A stretch of 64,000 nucleotides of DNA from Colwellia chukchiensis (lineage in GTDB: Bacteria > Pseudomonadota > Gammaproteobacteria > Enterobacterales > Alteromonadaceae): assembly GCF_002104455.1 (NCBI RefSeq), contig NZ_NBOC01000002.1, forward strand, positions 42,369 through 106,368. The letters are read 5' to 3'. Below are positions 41,474 through 50,173 of this stretch, piece after piece. The notes under the pieces were generated by a model that did no database searches, was not told the DNA's origin, and was given only the letters and a program-made list of their open reading frames with translations. The position numbers were made by a program, and so were the translations under genes. Numbering within the stretch: the stretch's first letter is position 1; every line of letters starts with the position of its first letter.

Positions 41474-42620
41474 GAAGTATGCGTGTTATCATGATGCGAT
41501 TAAAAAAATTATCAATATTGGTGAGCAAAACAAGCTTACGTTAGCTGACATTATTAAGCACCCCGAGTTTGGCTTGAAAACTGAGCATATTGCCTTAGCT
41601 GAATTTAATAAGTTTATAAGACGTGAAATTCGTCACTTAATTACCAAACTAGGTAAATCTGAGCATAGTGGGCACAATAAACTTGTCGAACTTAAGTCAA
41701 AGGCGGGCCGTGAGCACTATTATTTTTGGGCAAGTGCAGAAGATAAACACGAGGCAATACATGGCGAAGGAATTTCACAACAACGATATTTTGCCCGTGC
41801 TGTGGTGTTTAGTTTTATCGAAGAAAATTTACGCGAGTTTTTTCCGCCTGATATTATGGCAAGCTTAAAAAAAGATCTAAATAACGCTTACAATGAGTTT
41901 GACTTGCTCAACGGTATTGCAGGAAAAATGCAATTTATTCCTTCAGGTGTCGAGATCTGTCCGGCATTTGATCTTGATGAAAGAAACCCCGCAGATTGGC
42001 AACTCGCTTACCAAGCCTTAAAAGACGAATTTGTTATACAAGCAGATTATAAGTCACTACATAGCTCAAGCATTGAGCGACTTCATTTGTCACCTCAACG
42101 CGTGCAATATAGCAATCATAAAGTGGTGCTGCTGTGTTATGTGCATGAGGCTGCTTGTGTTAAAGCCTTTGAAGTGTCGCGGTTATTAAAGGTTGCAAAG
42201 GTTAAAGGCAGAAAGTTTAAGCAGGTATATTTTGAAGACGTTGAACAACGCCATCAATTTGAGGCCATAGTAAATGTTGGTGTTAAAGACTATTTCCACA
42301 GTGTTAAGTTTGGTGAAGGGCTAACGTCAACCCATGTCAAGGGGGATACATGGCTAGTTAAGGCAACCATAAAGGTACCTGAGCACTTTTCAAAAGATAA
42401 AGCTGGTCCCGATCCCTTTGCGCTTGCTAATTTTCTTGCTGGATTTGCGGATGCAATGATAGTGCTTAAGCCTGAGTTTTTAAGCAATGAAATGAAAAGG
42501 CGCGCAGAGGCTTTAGCCAAGTTATATGCAGACCCGAAACAAAGCTATGCAATTATTAGTAAAAGCCCACATCTACAAACCGGCAACGCTAAAAAGCTAA
42601 CCGACATAGCTAAAAACTAA
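41466..42620 (+). CDS. WYL-domain regulator-like protein
   Basis: A 384-residue protein. Residues 1-60 look like a winged helix (LTLADIIKHPEFGLK and FIRREIRHLITKLG). A helical linker with VVFSFIEENLREFFPPDIM (about 115-135) matches the region preceding WYL in BrxR/CapW-type regulators. About residues 185-265 form the WYL domain (YQALKDEFVIQADYK, LHLSPQRV, VVLLCYVHE, FEVSRLLKVAK), and 265-330 the C-terminal extension. WYL proteins bind nucleic acid or nucleotide ligands and often control defence genes. It overlaps the membrane-protein gene. No known defence effector is next to it. Confidence 0.72.
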   Translation: MPRKYACYHDAIKKIINIGEQNKLTLADIIKHPEFGLKTEHIALAEFNKFIRREIRHLITKLGKSEHSGHNKLVELKSKAGREHYYFWASAEDKHEAIHGEGISQQRYFARAVVFSFIEENLREFFPPDIMASLKKDLNNAYNEFDLLNGIAGKMQFIPSGVEICPAFDLDERNPADWQLAYQALKDEFVIQADYKSLHSSSIERLHLSPQRVQYSNHKVVLLCYVHEAACVKAFEVSRLLKVAKVKGRKFKQVYFEDVEQRHQFEAIVNVGVKDYFHSVKFGEGLTSTHVKGDTWLVKATIKVPEHFSKDKAGPDPFALANFLAGFADAMIVLKPEFLSNEMKRRAEALAKLYADPKQSYAIISKSPHLQTGNAKKLTDIAKN

Positions 42621-42626
42621 ACGTGA

Positions 42627-42665
42627 AACACTTAACTGAGACAGCCATTGTCTTAGGTGGGTGTT
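42627..42665 (+). repeat. 17-bp imperfect hairpin after the WYL gene
   Basis: AACACTTAACTGAGACA, loop GCCAT, TGTCTTAGGTGGGTGTT. The stem has 13 Watson-Crick pairs, three G-U pairs and one mismatch, so it is better as RNA from the plus strand. It begins seven bases after the WYL stop and shares the GACA/TGTCTTAG core with the hairpin at 40611-40633. There is no T tail. Confidence 0.5.
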
Positions 42666-42831
42666 AACTTGGCACTTAGTGTTCAAATGATAAATGGCAA
42701 CTCGGATGTAACAGCGCTGATTTTAGGCATTAGCAATACGGCAGTGTAACATTGAACAAAAACGACGGCGCTATTGCTCAACAAGCCTATGAGCGTGTTA
42801 CTGTTAAATAAAGCTTGGTAAGAGAGAATTA

Positions 42832-43611
42832 ATGAATAATTTAGAGAAAACGAGTATTAATGTTGCAAACTACTTGGAGCCTTATGTTAAAAATGTTGAA
42901 AAGCATTACCATTGGTCGTTCGATGAAGCAAAAGCGTCACAGTTTACGGGTTATGATTTCTCAGGAGAAAAAAACTACTATCAAAAAACTAAAGTACTGA
43001 AAACCGTGCTGCAAGAAAAATTAAACAGCCAAACGAGCTTTGAATCTGAAGTAGCGTTAGCACGATATTTCATCAAAGATTGGGGGGGAGTAAAAATTCA
43101 AGAAACGCCATTACGAGAGCTTGTTTCTTATTATGCGAATTTTAAAGGAAAAGACAGCAACGCGGCAGCGCAGCTAAATATTAAAGGGGTTAGTTCATGG
43201 TCAAAGTACCTGAGTTTGATTTGTGACTGGGCTCCTATATACGATTCTAGAGTCGCGTATTCATTAAACACTATTAACTTTATGTCTGGTCATACCGATA
43301 TTTTCTTTCAAATGGTAGAAGGGCGAAGTTCAAGGTTAAAATTACTGGATATAAATACCTTGTTTTTACAGGAAAAGCTGAAAAATGGCAGCCTAGTGAT
43401 AAGCGATTTTGAGCATAAACAGTTTGCATCTAAGTTAGTAAAAAAATACACCACAAGCAACAATGAAACCTACGCTATTTATGTAAAGTTAATTGCGGAT
43501 ATTGCAAATAACTTGTCGGCAACCACAACAGATATCGAAATGCTACTGTTTGCCTTAGCGCCAAAAGATATATCCTTTGACCTTTTAATGAAGTATCAAA
43601 CAAAACCATAA
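42832..43611 (+). CDS. hypothetical 259-residue protein, unknown function
   Basis: A soluble protein without signal peptide, rich in Lys and Asn and with a lower GC look than its neighbours. Recognisable landmarks are FESEVALARYFIKDWGG (about 75-90), GVSSWSKYLSLICDWAPIYDSRVAYSLN (about 125-152, in short blocks SSWSKYL and IYDSRVA) and a C-terminal helical half. The SSWSK...IYDSRVA pattern recalls helix-hairpin-helix DNA-repair glycosylase-like proteins of unknown role, but I cannot name a family. GAGAGAATTA precedes the ATG. It stands alone, 211 bases after the WYL gene. Confidence 0.55.
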   Translation: MNNLEKTSINVANYLEPYVKNVEKHYHWSFDEAKASQFTGYDFSGEKNYYQKTKVLKTVLQEKLNSQTSFESEVALARYFIKDWGGVKIQETPLRELVSYYANFKGKDSNAAAQLNIKGVSSWSKYLSLICDWAPIYDSRVAYSLNTINFMSGHTDIFFQMVEGRSSRLKLLDINTLFLQEKLKNGSLVISDFEHKQFASKLVKKYTTSNNETYAIYVKLIADIANNLSATTTDIEMLLFALAPKDISFDLLMKYQTKP

Positions 43612-43839
43612 CCAAGGGGGGTAATGCTTTGCTAATGTCAAAGGCTATTGTTTAGGCGCAGTACAGGTGCAACCAGCCGTTAAGCAAGCTTTAATGCAGC
43701 GTCTAGCGCCTAAGTTCTTGTTTTAGCTGCAGTCATCATGCAATGAATGCAGCTACCTATCAATGCAGTTTGCTCAACTTTCGTCGTGGCAGCAGCAAAG
43801 CGATAAAACAAAAACGCTAAAAACGTTAATATAAACGGC

Positions 43840-44034
43840 TTACAATAAAGCGGTTAATTGCTCGCCGGTGCCAAACCAGCGACCAGTTTTAGCACAGGTG
43901 GTTTTATCAGCATATGCGTCATACCAGCCAAGTAATGTGCCTTTGCTGTCTCTGATTTGTTTTCTGCCATCGTGGACTGTTTCAATCCAACCAATCAGCA
44001 AGCCCTGATTATTGCGTAATTGAATGCTATTCAT
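43840..44034 (-). CDS. small beta-hairpin repeat protein
   Basis: A 64-residue protein built from short repeats of the type x-x-G-x-L-x-G-W: NNQGLLIGWIE, DSKGTLLGWYD, AKTGRWFGTGEQL. This pattern is that of small four-fold beta-flower proteins, a guess from the repeat only. A GTGAGGAT site precedes its ATG on the minus strand, which supports translation. It has no neighbour on the same strand. Function unknown. Confidence 0.55.
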   Translation of the reverse strand: MNSIQLRNNQGLLIGWIETVHDGRKQIRDSKGTLLGWYDAYADKTTCAKTGRWFGTGEQLTALL

Positions 44035-44180
44035 ACTATCCTCACTGTCATTGAAAGAAGGTCATAATAATAAACAGCTAGGACGAGTATTGTCCCAGAT
44101 AAAATGTACTATCAATATATAAAGGTTTGTTGCTAATAACTGACTCAACAAGGCAATATAAACATCGTTTAAGGAATACC

Positions 44181-44687
44181 ATGAAAGTTATTTTTTCGCA
44201 CGGCAAAGAAAGTGGCCCTTGGGGCAGTAAAATAAAGCGTTTGGCAAATATCGCTAAGCAGCAAGGTTTTGACGTTGATAGTATTGATTACTCAGGCATT
44301 GCCAACCCTGATCTCAGGGTAAATAAATTAAATGACATGCTTGAGCGTGAAAGCGAAAATAACATTATACTCGTAGGTTCAAGTATGGGCGGCTATGTGT
44401 CGTTAGTTGCATCAAAAAGCCGAAACGTTAGCGGGGTGCTTTTATTGGCCCCAGCGCTATATATGCCAAACTATAAGGTGCAAACCTTTGATGTACAGGG
44501 CAAGTTTATTGAAATTATTCATGGTTGGTCGGATGATGTTATCCCTGTAGAAAATGCCATTACGTTTGCTAAATTGCACCGCCACCGCCTTCACTTAATT
44601 GATGGCGACCATAGACTAAACAGTTCAATAGACACAGTAGCTGAAATATTTAAGCAATTTTTAGTGCATATTAAAAAGCAATCGTGA
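44181..44687 (+). CDS. alpha/beta hydrolase, YqiA/YcfP-like
   Basis: A 168-residue small alpha/beta hydrolase of the esterase type. The nucleophile Ser lies in GSSMGGY (about 72-78), the acid Asp in HGWSDDVIP (about 121) and the His in IDGDHRLN (about 144), a complete triad. The N-terminal IFSHGKESGPWGSK gives the oxyanion-hole region. ATG at 44181, with an AAGGAA site, fits the family; the frame extends to 44127 without support. Such enzymes hydrolyse small esters; the substrate is unknown. It is isolated in the accessory stretch. Confidence 0.78.
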   Translation: MKVIFSHGKESGPWGSKIKRLANIAKQQGFDVDSIDYSGIANPDLRVNKLNDMLERESENNIILVGSSMGGYVSLVASKSRNVSGVLLLAPALYMPNYKVQTFDVQGKFIEIIHGWSDDVIPVENAITFAKLHRHRLHLIDGDHRLNSSIDTVAEIFKQFLVHIKKQS

Positions 44688-45183
44688 AGATGTGTTAGCG
44701 CTGACAAGTTATTTCAAGTGCTTTTTTAGTACTAACTATTCCCCCACAATGTTAATTTAATATCAGTTAACGAGTTGTGAATTTATTTATATTGGCGATA
44801 CATAGGCACTTTAGCTTAATTAAAGTAATCAGGAAGTGTTCACTAAAGTGGGAGGAGGATTAAGCCCTGCTTTAACGTCGTCATATAGTTACACTAATTT
44901 AGCGTTTAATAAAAAACCTTGAAGTAGGCAGTGTAAACTCAATGGAGCACGCTTTTCTGCGAGAGGGGCGTTGTTTCAGCACCCAGGTGAATGAAAGGAA
45001 TGATGGTTGTATACACCTGAGAACAATTGCAAAATGAATAGCTTAGGGCAAAAATTAAGTATGTCAGGTAAAACGATTTGAGGGCTTAATCCCCAAATTA
45101 TCCTGATTTAGCAAAGATGATTTAACTTATGTTATTTGTTTGGTATACTGTATACAATATTGCTTTAACCAAGAGGAAATATA
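44688..45183. promoter_or_regulatory. 496-base region with two GTATAC palindromes
   Basis: No gene is seen. Near its right end, TTGGTATACTGTATACAA (45140-45157) is an almost perfect palindrome that ends 26 bases before the ATG of the DapA-family gene and contains a TATACT -10-like hexamer. A weaker relative, GGTTGTATACACC, is at 45005-45017. Operators of this kind are used by GntR/FCD repressors for sugar-acid or sialate genes. No regulator gene lies next to it, so the cognate protein must be elsewhere. Confidence 0.55.
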
Positions 45184-46152
45184 ATGAAAGCAAATAGTAC
45201 GGATTGGCGAAACAAGATTATGCCGGCGGTATTTACATGGTTTAAAGAGTCGGAATCGGGTGCCCTTGAAATTGATTTTGATGCAACACAAAAATATGCT
45301 GCTGATATTTTAAAAGTTCAAGGTAAAGGCGGAACCAGAATGGGTGGACTGGTCGGCTCTGGTACCCTAGGTGAGAATAGCTACCTAAGCTCTGAACAGC
45401 GTCTTTCTTTACTTAAAGCCTTTTCTGTTGTTGCTAAAGAGTACAATGTGCCATTAGTTAGTGGTGCTGCGGCGGAAACGAAAGAAGGGATTGCCCAAAT
45501 CGTTAAAGAACTCGCCACGGTTGGCGTAGATACCGTCATGGTGATGCCACCAGCAACTAAAGAAGCGCCTTCTGATGAAGAAATGTATGCCTACTATGAG
45601 TTTTCAGCAATAGCTGCAAAAGAGGCAGGCGTAACCATTATGCCTTATAACAACCCAGATGCAGCCGGGTATCATGCAATTTCAACAGATATTCTGCTCA
45701 GGCTTGCTGCGCTACCTGAAGTAACGGCGCTTAAAATATCGACTATAGATGTTTCAATTATAGAAACCTTGATGTTAGAGAACAAAGATTTAGAAATCTT
45801 GGCAGGTGTTGACACGGTAACTATACATGCAGGACTTGCTGGCGCATGCGGTGGAATTACCGGTGTAGGCTCTATATTCCCAAAAGCTAGTGTTACTATG
45901 CAGGAGCATGTTAATAAGGGCGAATGGGCTGAGGCAAACAAAATTTCTCAGGCGATGAACTCCATCTCATACCTTGATGCTCAGCCGCTGCTTATGGAAT
46001 ACCTTAAGTTTGCTTTTGGCATTCACCATAATGATGAAGCTGGTGGGCTACGCACCTTGGGTGTAAAATTAACTCAAGAGCAAATTGATGATGTTCGTGC
46101 TAGGTACATTCTAGCGAAAGAAAGACTTGAACTTCTTGATTTAGTCGACTGA
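45184..46152 (+). CDS. dihydrodipicolinate synthase (DapA)/N-acetylneuraminate lyase family protein
   Basis: A 322-residue class I aldolase of the DHDPS family. Features are GSGTLGENSYLSSEQR (the GTTGE-like block, about 58-73), MPYNNPDAAGY with the catalytic Tyr/Asn/Pro (about 155) and the Schiff-base Lys in VTALKIST (about 181). Its GSGTLGE instead of GTTGE and distinct active site argue against true DapA and for a sugar-acid or hydroxyproline-type aldolase/dehydratase. AAGAGGA precedes the ATG. It is a single gene, with a palindromic operator upstream and a terminator downstream. Confidence 0.82.
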   Translation: MKANSTDWRNKIMPAVFTWFKESESGALEIDFDATQKYAADILKVQGKGGTRMGGLVGSGTLGENSYLSSEQRLSLLKAFSVVAKEYNVPLVSGAAAETKEGIAQIVKELATVGVDTVMVMPPATKEAPSDEEMYAYYEFSAIAAKEAGVTIMPYNNPDAAGYHAISTDILLRLAALPEVTALKISTIDVSIIETLMLENKDLEILAGVDTVTIHAGLAGACGGITGVGSIFPKASVTMQEHVNKGEWAEANKISQAMNSISYLDAQPLLMEYLKFAFGIHHNDEAGGLRTLGVKLTQEQIDDVRARYILAKERLELLDLVD

Positions 46153-46176
46153 TACTTTCAAATTTTTCAAACATAC

Positions 46177-46203
46177 AAAGCTCCATTTTTATGGAGCTTT
46201 TTA
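46177..46203 (+). terminator. terminator after the DapA-family gene
   Basis: AAAGCTCCAT pairs with ATGGAGCTTT around a TTTT loop, followed by T. It ends a monocistronic transcript. Confidence 0.88.
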
Positions 46204-46437
46204 GATCTTAAAGTAGCATATTTATATGTCAGGTTCGGGTTACTCAGTTATTTTAAAGGCTTGAGCAGATAAATAAGAGCTATGAGACTACTTTGTTTTG
46301 GCTATTTCTATCATACTTTAAAATATTGCACTGACACTGAGTTACCTTGCTTGAATACTAGTAGCGTATGCTAAACCGACAAACGTTTACTTAATGGCTC
46401 ATCGACTGTTTATTGACGGGAATAAGGACCAAATGTG

Positions 46438-46713
46438 TTATGTACACAGCTCAGTTTCTTTATCGTTAACAGCTCTAGTGAGCATACCGCCAATAATGTT
46501 TAAAACACCTTCCAAGAAATCTGAATTTTCATTACGTCTAACAATGTTACCATGCATATCACTGCCACCTTTATTGTCATGTCGCTCAATCGCATTCCCT
46601 GCGGCACCTGCGATAAAATCACAGGTAATATGTGACGATTTAGTTGTGGAACAACCACTTAATGAAAGTAATAAAGATATGGCCATTATTTTTATTGTGT
46701 TTCTGAAAAGCAT
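46438..46713 (-). CDS. small lipoprotein
   Basis: A 91-residue lipoprotein precursor: a signal segment of hydrophobic residues ends in LSLSGC (lipobox, Cys near 20), then a polar domain with two Cys (ITCDF, ELCT). ATG at 46713 leaves a normal signal peptide; the frame continues to 46779 without sense. It lies next to the dead IS110 element, divergent from it. No family is recognised. The two Cys could form a disulfide. Confidence 0.65.
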   Translation of the reverse strand: MLFRNTIKIMAISLLLSLSGCSTTKSSHITCDFIAGAAGNAIERHDNKGGSDMHGNIVRRNENSDFLEGVLNIIGGMLTRAVNDKETELCT

Positions 46714-46752
46714 ACAAACTCCATATGTACCTTTTGATAAGTATAACGAATG

Positions 46753-46832
46753 ATATGAACTCCCTTTACCAAACAGCATCTATGTGCCAAATTGAAAGGC
46801 GCTAAAACATTCAATTAAAGGAGAGTTCATAT
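46753..46832. repeat. inverted repeat in front of the dead IS110 gene
   Basis: ATATGAACTCCCTTT at 46753-46767 pairs with AAAGGAGAGTTCATAT at 46817-46832 (one extra base). The right arm includes the ribosome site and ATG of the IS110 remnant. It may be the left-end remnant of the element, or an RNA structure that once hid the start codon. Confidence 0.5.
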
Positions 46833-47124
46833 GACTTTAATTAAAGCTGTTGGCATTGGTTTAGCCAAACTTGTTTTTAGTATTCACGGTATGGATGAAT
46901 ATGACAAGTGTTAACTACGTAAAACTATTAAAATAAACAAGCTGTTAGTAGACATAACTTAACTGCCGCCTTGTATTAATGGCATGAAAGCAAGCTCAGG
47001 CGCACACTATTGGACACGGGAATTTACCAAAATAGGTCATGTTTTTCGCATTATGGCGTCTAAATTTGTGCTCCCGTATCGATAAATCGAAAGGAGTGAT
47101 GCTAAAGATACTGAAGCTATTTGA
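46831..47124 (+). pseudogene. dead IS110-family transposase (N-terminal part)
   Basis: One frame with four stop codons reads VGIGLAKLVFSIHGMDEYDK, stop, LRKTI..., stop, LPPCINGMKASSGAHYWTRE, FTKIGHVFRIMASKFVLPYR, stop, SDAKDTEAI. The order and spacing match the DEDD domain of IS110 transposases. The first catalytic Asp (GxD-x-AK) is Gly here. The C-terminal Tnp_20 domain with the serine is not found. An AAAGGAG site before the ATG is intact. Confidence 0.85.
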
Positions 47125-47571
47125 AAATAAATGGGGTAGGTTAAATTTTGCCAATTACTCCAGATAGAGGAAGTTAACACTTTGATAATGAACCGAAAAG
47201 AGTTTCCTCTGTACGCTGTGTTTATGCTAATAAAATTTAAGCGTTTACTTAGGTTTTGGTGACCAAAAAACGTCTACACAAAAAGCCAGATAATAGCTAT
47301 CTTGTCGTCTTTATAGTGCTTAATTTTATTGTTATTTTATTAAGCGGTTTGTGCGTATAACCAAGCATCAGTTTATTTGTTTGAAATAGGGCTAATGTGT
47401 AGGTTATCTATAATATTATGCTTAATGTCGCTTCAGACGCCCGATAAGGCAGATATTTATTATTAAATACGATGAGTTGAATTTTTCTAGATTAAGCTAC
47501 AAATTTGCTACAAAGGAATTTTTTAAAGGTTATATGTAAGTGGTTAATTACATTGAAAGGTTTGTTAGGAG
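47125..47571. other. gene-free region between the IS110 remnant and the tRNA
   Basis: About 447 bases, AT-rich, without a credible reading frame. Pieces may be further IS110 debris, but I could not match the C-terminal domain. No copy of the tRNA 3' end is seen here that would mark an integration site. Confidence 0.45.
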
Positions 47572-47648
47572 TGGTGGCCCCTCCCCGACTTGAACGGGGG
47601 ACCTACCGATTATGAGTCGGGTGCTCTAACCAACTGAGCTAAGGGGCC
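47572..47648 (-). tRNA. ileX: tRNA-Ile2 (anticodon CAT, lysidine type)
   Basis: A full cloverleaf on the minus strand: acceptor GGCCCCT / AGGGGCC, D arm with GTTGGTTAG, anticodon stem with CTCATAA (CAT at 47612-47614), T arm GTTCAAG, and an encoded CCA. A CAT anticodon could be Met, but the GGCCCCTTAGCTC start matches E. coli ileX, which also lies beside rpoD. I therefore call Ile2, whose C34 is changed to lysidine by TilS. Confidence 0.85.
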
Positions 47649-48128
47649 ATTTGAATTTTTGCTATCGACAACCTAGAAAGGTTTTCCAAGCGGCGGGAAG
47701 TATAAGCATTTTTTATTTTGTTGTCACCACTATAATGCTAATTAATTTAATAAATCAGGCTGATAGTTCAATAGTTGAGCGATTAATGCATATCGCTGCG
47801 AAAGTCGCTTAGGTTATGGGTTATTGAAACTTGTTACGGATGAGTATAGGTGCCTTGGTGTCGCCATTTTATAGGTAAGGCTATGTGCTAGTAGTAAGTT
47901 AGGCGTTAACGTGTGCATAGTGAGTGAGCGCTGTTTCTTACCCTTTGTTGAGTTAAAGTTTGTAGGGCTAAAAACGTAATCTTTGGCGGCTTTTTTTGTC
48001 ATTTGAAGCTTATGCGACTCTAGACTGATTAAAGCTAACTAGCATTGTCCTAACACTGTCGATATTGGGCCAGTATTGAGAACATAGCGGACATAGCTGC
48101 GTAATTAAATTTGCATGCGATAGAAAAC
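47649..48128. other. gene-free region between tRNA and rpoD
   Basis: About 480 bases. A 62-codon minus-strand frame (47814-48002) exists but has biased content and no ribosome site, so it is not called. The part just right of the tRNA should hold its promoter. Confidence 0.5.
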
Positions 48129-48155
48129 AAAAAATCCAGCTTATGCTGGATTTTT
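48129..48155 (-). terminator. rpoD terminator
   Basis: On the minus strand ATCCAGC pairs with GCTGGAT around a four-base loop, followed by six T. It lies about 32 bases after the rpoD stop codon and ends the macromolecular-synthesis operon. Confidence 0.9.
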
Positions 48156-48186
48156 CACTGGCCAATTAGCGCTATGCTAATGTGGC

Positions 48187-50025
48187 TTATTCACCATCTA
48201 AGAAACTCTTAAGCTGCTCAGAGCGCGAAGGGTGGCGTAACTTGCGTAACGCTTTAGCTTCAATTTGACGAATACGTTCGCGTGTTACATCAAACTGTTT
48301 GCCTACCTCTTCTAAAGTATGATCAGTGTTCATATCGATACCAAAGCGCATTCTCAATACTTTTGCTTCACGGGCCGTTAAGCCTGCTAATACTTCATGC
48401 GTCGCATCTTTTAAGTTTTCTGACGTGGCAGAGTCAACGGGTAACTCACCGCTACCGTCTTCAATAAAGTCACCTAAGTGCGAGTCTTCGTCATCACCAA
48501 TAGGTGTTTCCATTGAAATCGGCTCTTTAGCGATTTTCAACACTTTACGAATTTTATCTTCCGGCATGATCATGCGTTCAGCTAATTCTTCAGGTGTTGG
48601 CTCGCGGCCCATTTCTTGTAACATTTGACGAGAAATACGATTAAGTTTGTTAATCGTTTCTATCATGTGTACAGGGATTCGTATAGTACGCGCCTGATCG
48701 GCAATTGAGCGGGTAATAGCTTGACGGATCCACCAGGTTGCATAAGTAGAAAACTTATAGCCACGACGGTATTCGAATTTATCAACCGCTTTCATCAAAC
48801 CAATGTTACCTTCTTGAATGAGATCCAAGAATTGTAAGCCACGGTTGGTGTATTTTTTCGCAATTGAGATAACCAAACGTAAGTTAGCTTCCACCATTTC
48901 TTTTTTCGCGCGGCGAGCTTTCGCTTCACCGATCGACATACGACGGTTAATGTCTTTTATGCCGTGCACATTAAGGTAGGTTTCTTCCTCTAACATGTTC
49001 AATTTGTAGATACAGCGCTCAACGTCCAATTCGATATCGGCCATTTTTTTCGAATGTGGTAAACCAGCGGCTTTTTGTTCATCAAACCAGTCTTTCGAGG
49101 TTTCATTGCCTGGAAATATTTTGATGAAAGTGGTTTTGGGCATACCGGCACCAACGACACAGTGCTTCATGATTAAGCGCTCTTGCACTCGTAACCTGTC
49201 CATGACACTGCGCATGTTTTTCACTAAGCGGTCGAATACTTTCGGTACAATTCTAAATTCTTTAAATACTTCTGCTAAGGCGTCAATTGCTGCTTGAGCA
49301 TCTGCATGGCCGCGACCTTTAGCTTTGATGACGCTATTGGCATGCTCATAGGCTTCGCGCAAGGCAGTAAATTTTTCACGGGCTTCTTCAGGACAAGGAC
49401 CCGTGTCTATTTCTTCTTCATCATCGTCTTCATCGGTCTCGTCTTCATCCGCTAAATCTTCTTTAGATAACTCTGAGCCGATATGAGTTGCTGCAGCAGG
49501 GATCTCTTCATCGATTGCGTCTGGATCTAAGAAACCAACAACGATATCACTTAAACGTACTTCTTCAGCTTCAAAGTTATCCCACTGTTCAAGCAAGTAA
49601 TTAATGGCTGGCGGGTATTCAGAAACGCTGCGTTGCACTTCTTTGATACCTTCTTCGATACGTTTGGCGATAACAATTTCGCCTTTACGCGTCAGCAGCT
49701 CCACCGTACCCATTTCACGCATGTACATACGCACAGGGTCAGTGGTGCGGCCAATTTCGCTTTCAACCGTGGCAAGTGCTTGCGCCGCAGCTTCTGCAGC
49801 GTCTTCATCAGTATTGGCTTCACTCATCATTAACGTGTCGTTATCCGGTGCGTTTTCAAACACCTGAATACCCATGTCGTTAATCATTCGAATGATGTCT
49901 TCAACTTGATCGGAATCGATAATATCCTGAGGGAGATGATCGTTAACTTCTGCAAAAGTTAAATAACCTTGCTCTTTACCTTTGGTTATTAACTCTTTAA
50001 GTCTAGATTGTGGGGCTTGATCCAT
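48187..50025 (-). CDS. rpoD: RNA polymerase sigma factor RpoD (sigma-70)
   Basis: The 612-residue primary sigma factor. Region 1.1 is at the N-terminus; region 1.2 is near [10 protein letters not shown] (about 97-106). A non-conserved acidic stretch ([12 protein letters not shown], about 193-204) lies within NCR. Region 2 has [18 protein letters not shown] (about 420-440), region 3 is [18 protein letters not shown] in short blocks, and region 4 ends with [27 protein letters not shown]. The gene order rpsU-yqeY-dnaG-rpoD is the macromolecular-synthesis operon. The length is that of E. coli (613). Confidence 0.98.
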   Translation of the reverse strand: MDQAPQSRLKELITKGKEQGYLTFAEVNDHLPQDIIDSDQVEDIIRMINDMGIQVFENAPDNDTLMMSEANTDEDAAEAAAQALATVESEIGRTTDPVRMYMREMGTVELLTRKGEIVIAKRIEEGIKEVQRSVSEYPPAINYLLEQWDNFEAEEVRLSDIVVGFLDPDAIDEEIPAAATHIGSELSKEDLADEDETDEDDDEEEIDTGPCPEEAREKFTALREAYEHANSVIKAKGRGHADAQAAIDALAEVFKEFRIVPKVFDRLVKNMRSVMDRLRVQERLIMKHCVVGAGMPKTTFIKIFPGNETSKDWFDEQKAAGLPHSKKMADIELDVERCIYKLNMLEEETYLNVHGIKDINRRMSIGEAKARRAKKEMVEANLRLVISIAKKYTNRGLQFLDLIQEGNIGLMKAVDKFEYRRGYKFSTYATWWIRQAITRSIADQARTIRIPVHMIETINKLNRISRQMLQEMGREPTPEELAERMIMPEDKIRKVLKIAKEPISMETPIGDDEDSHLGDFIEDGSGELPVDSATSENLKDATHEVLAGLTAREAKVLRMRFGIDMNTDHTLEEVGKQFDVTRERIRQIEAKALRKLRHPSRSEQLKSFLDGE

Positions 50026-50173
50026 TGACGAGTGTCCACCTATTTATGGCTATCAAAAATACAACAGTAAGCCGGAAATTATAGCGAAATGTTTACTAAA
50101 TTACCAGTGCTAAACTGCGGCTGTGTTTGTTAATACTATGCGAAAATTTATATTTCGCGACAAATTTTTTTCA

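Noticed and set aside
40706-43840. Integron-like cassette array (short genes in one direction, hairpins such as TTAGGTGGGTGTTA)
   Set aside because: The hairpins are simple symmetric stems, without the paired R/L boxes and the extrahelical bases of attC; there is no integrase, and the repeats do not follow each gene.
47572-47648. Elongator tRNA-Met reading of the CAT tRNA
   Set aside because: Acceptor and D-arm sequences match ileX rather than metT, and the location next to rpoD matches ileX of E. coli.
47814-48002. 62-codon minus-strand frame between tRNA and rpoD
   Set aside because: No ribosome site, no recognisable domain, and biased residue content; left as non-coding.
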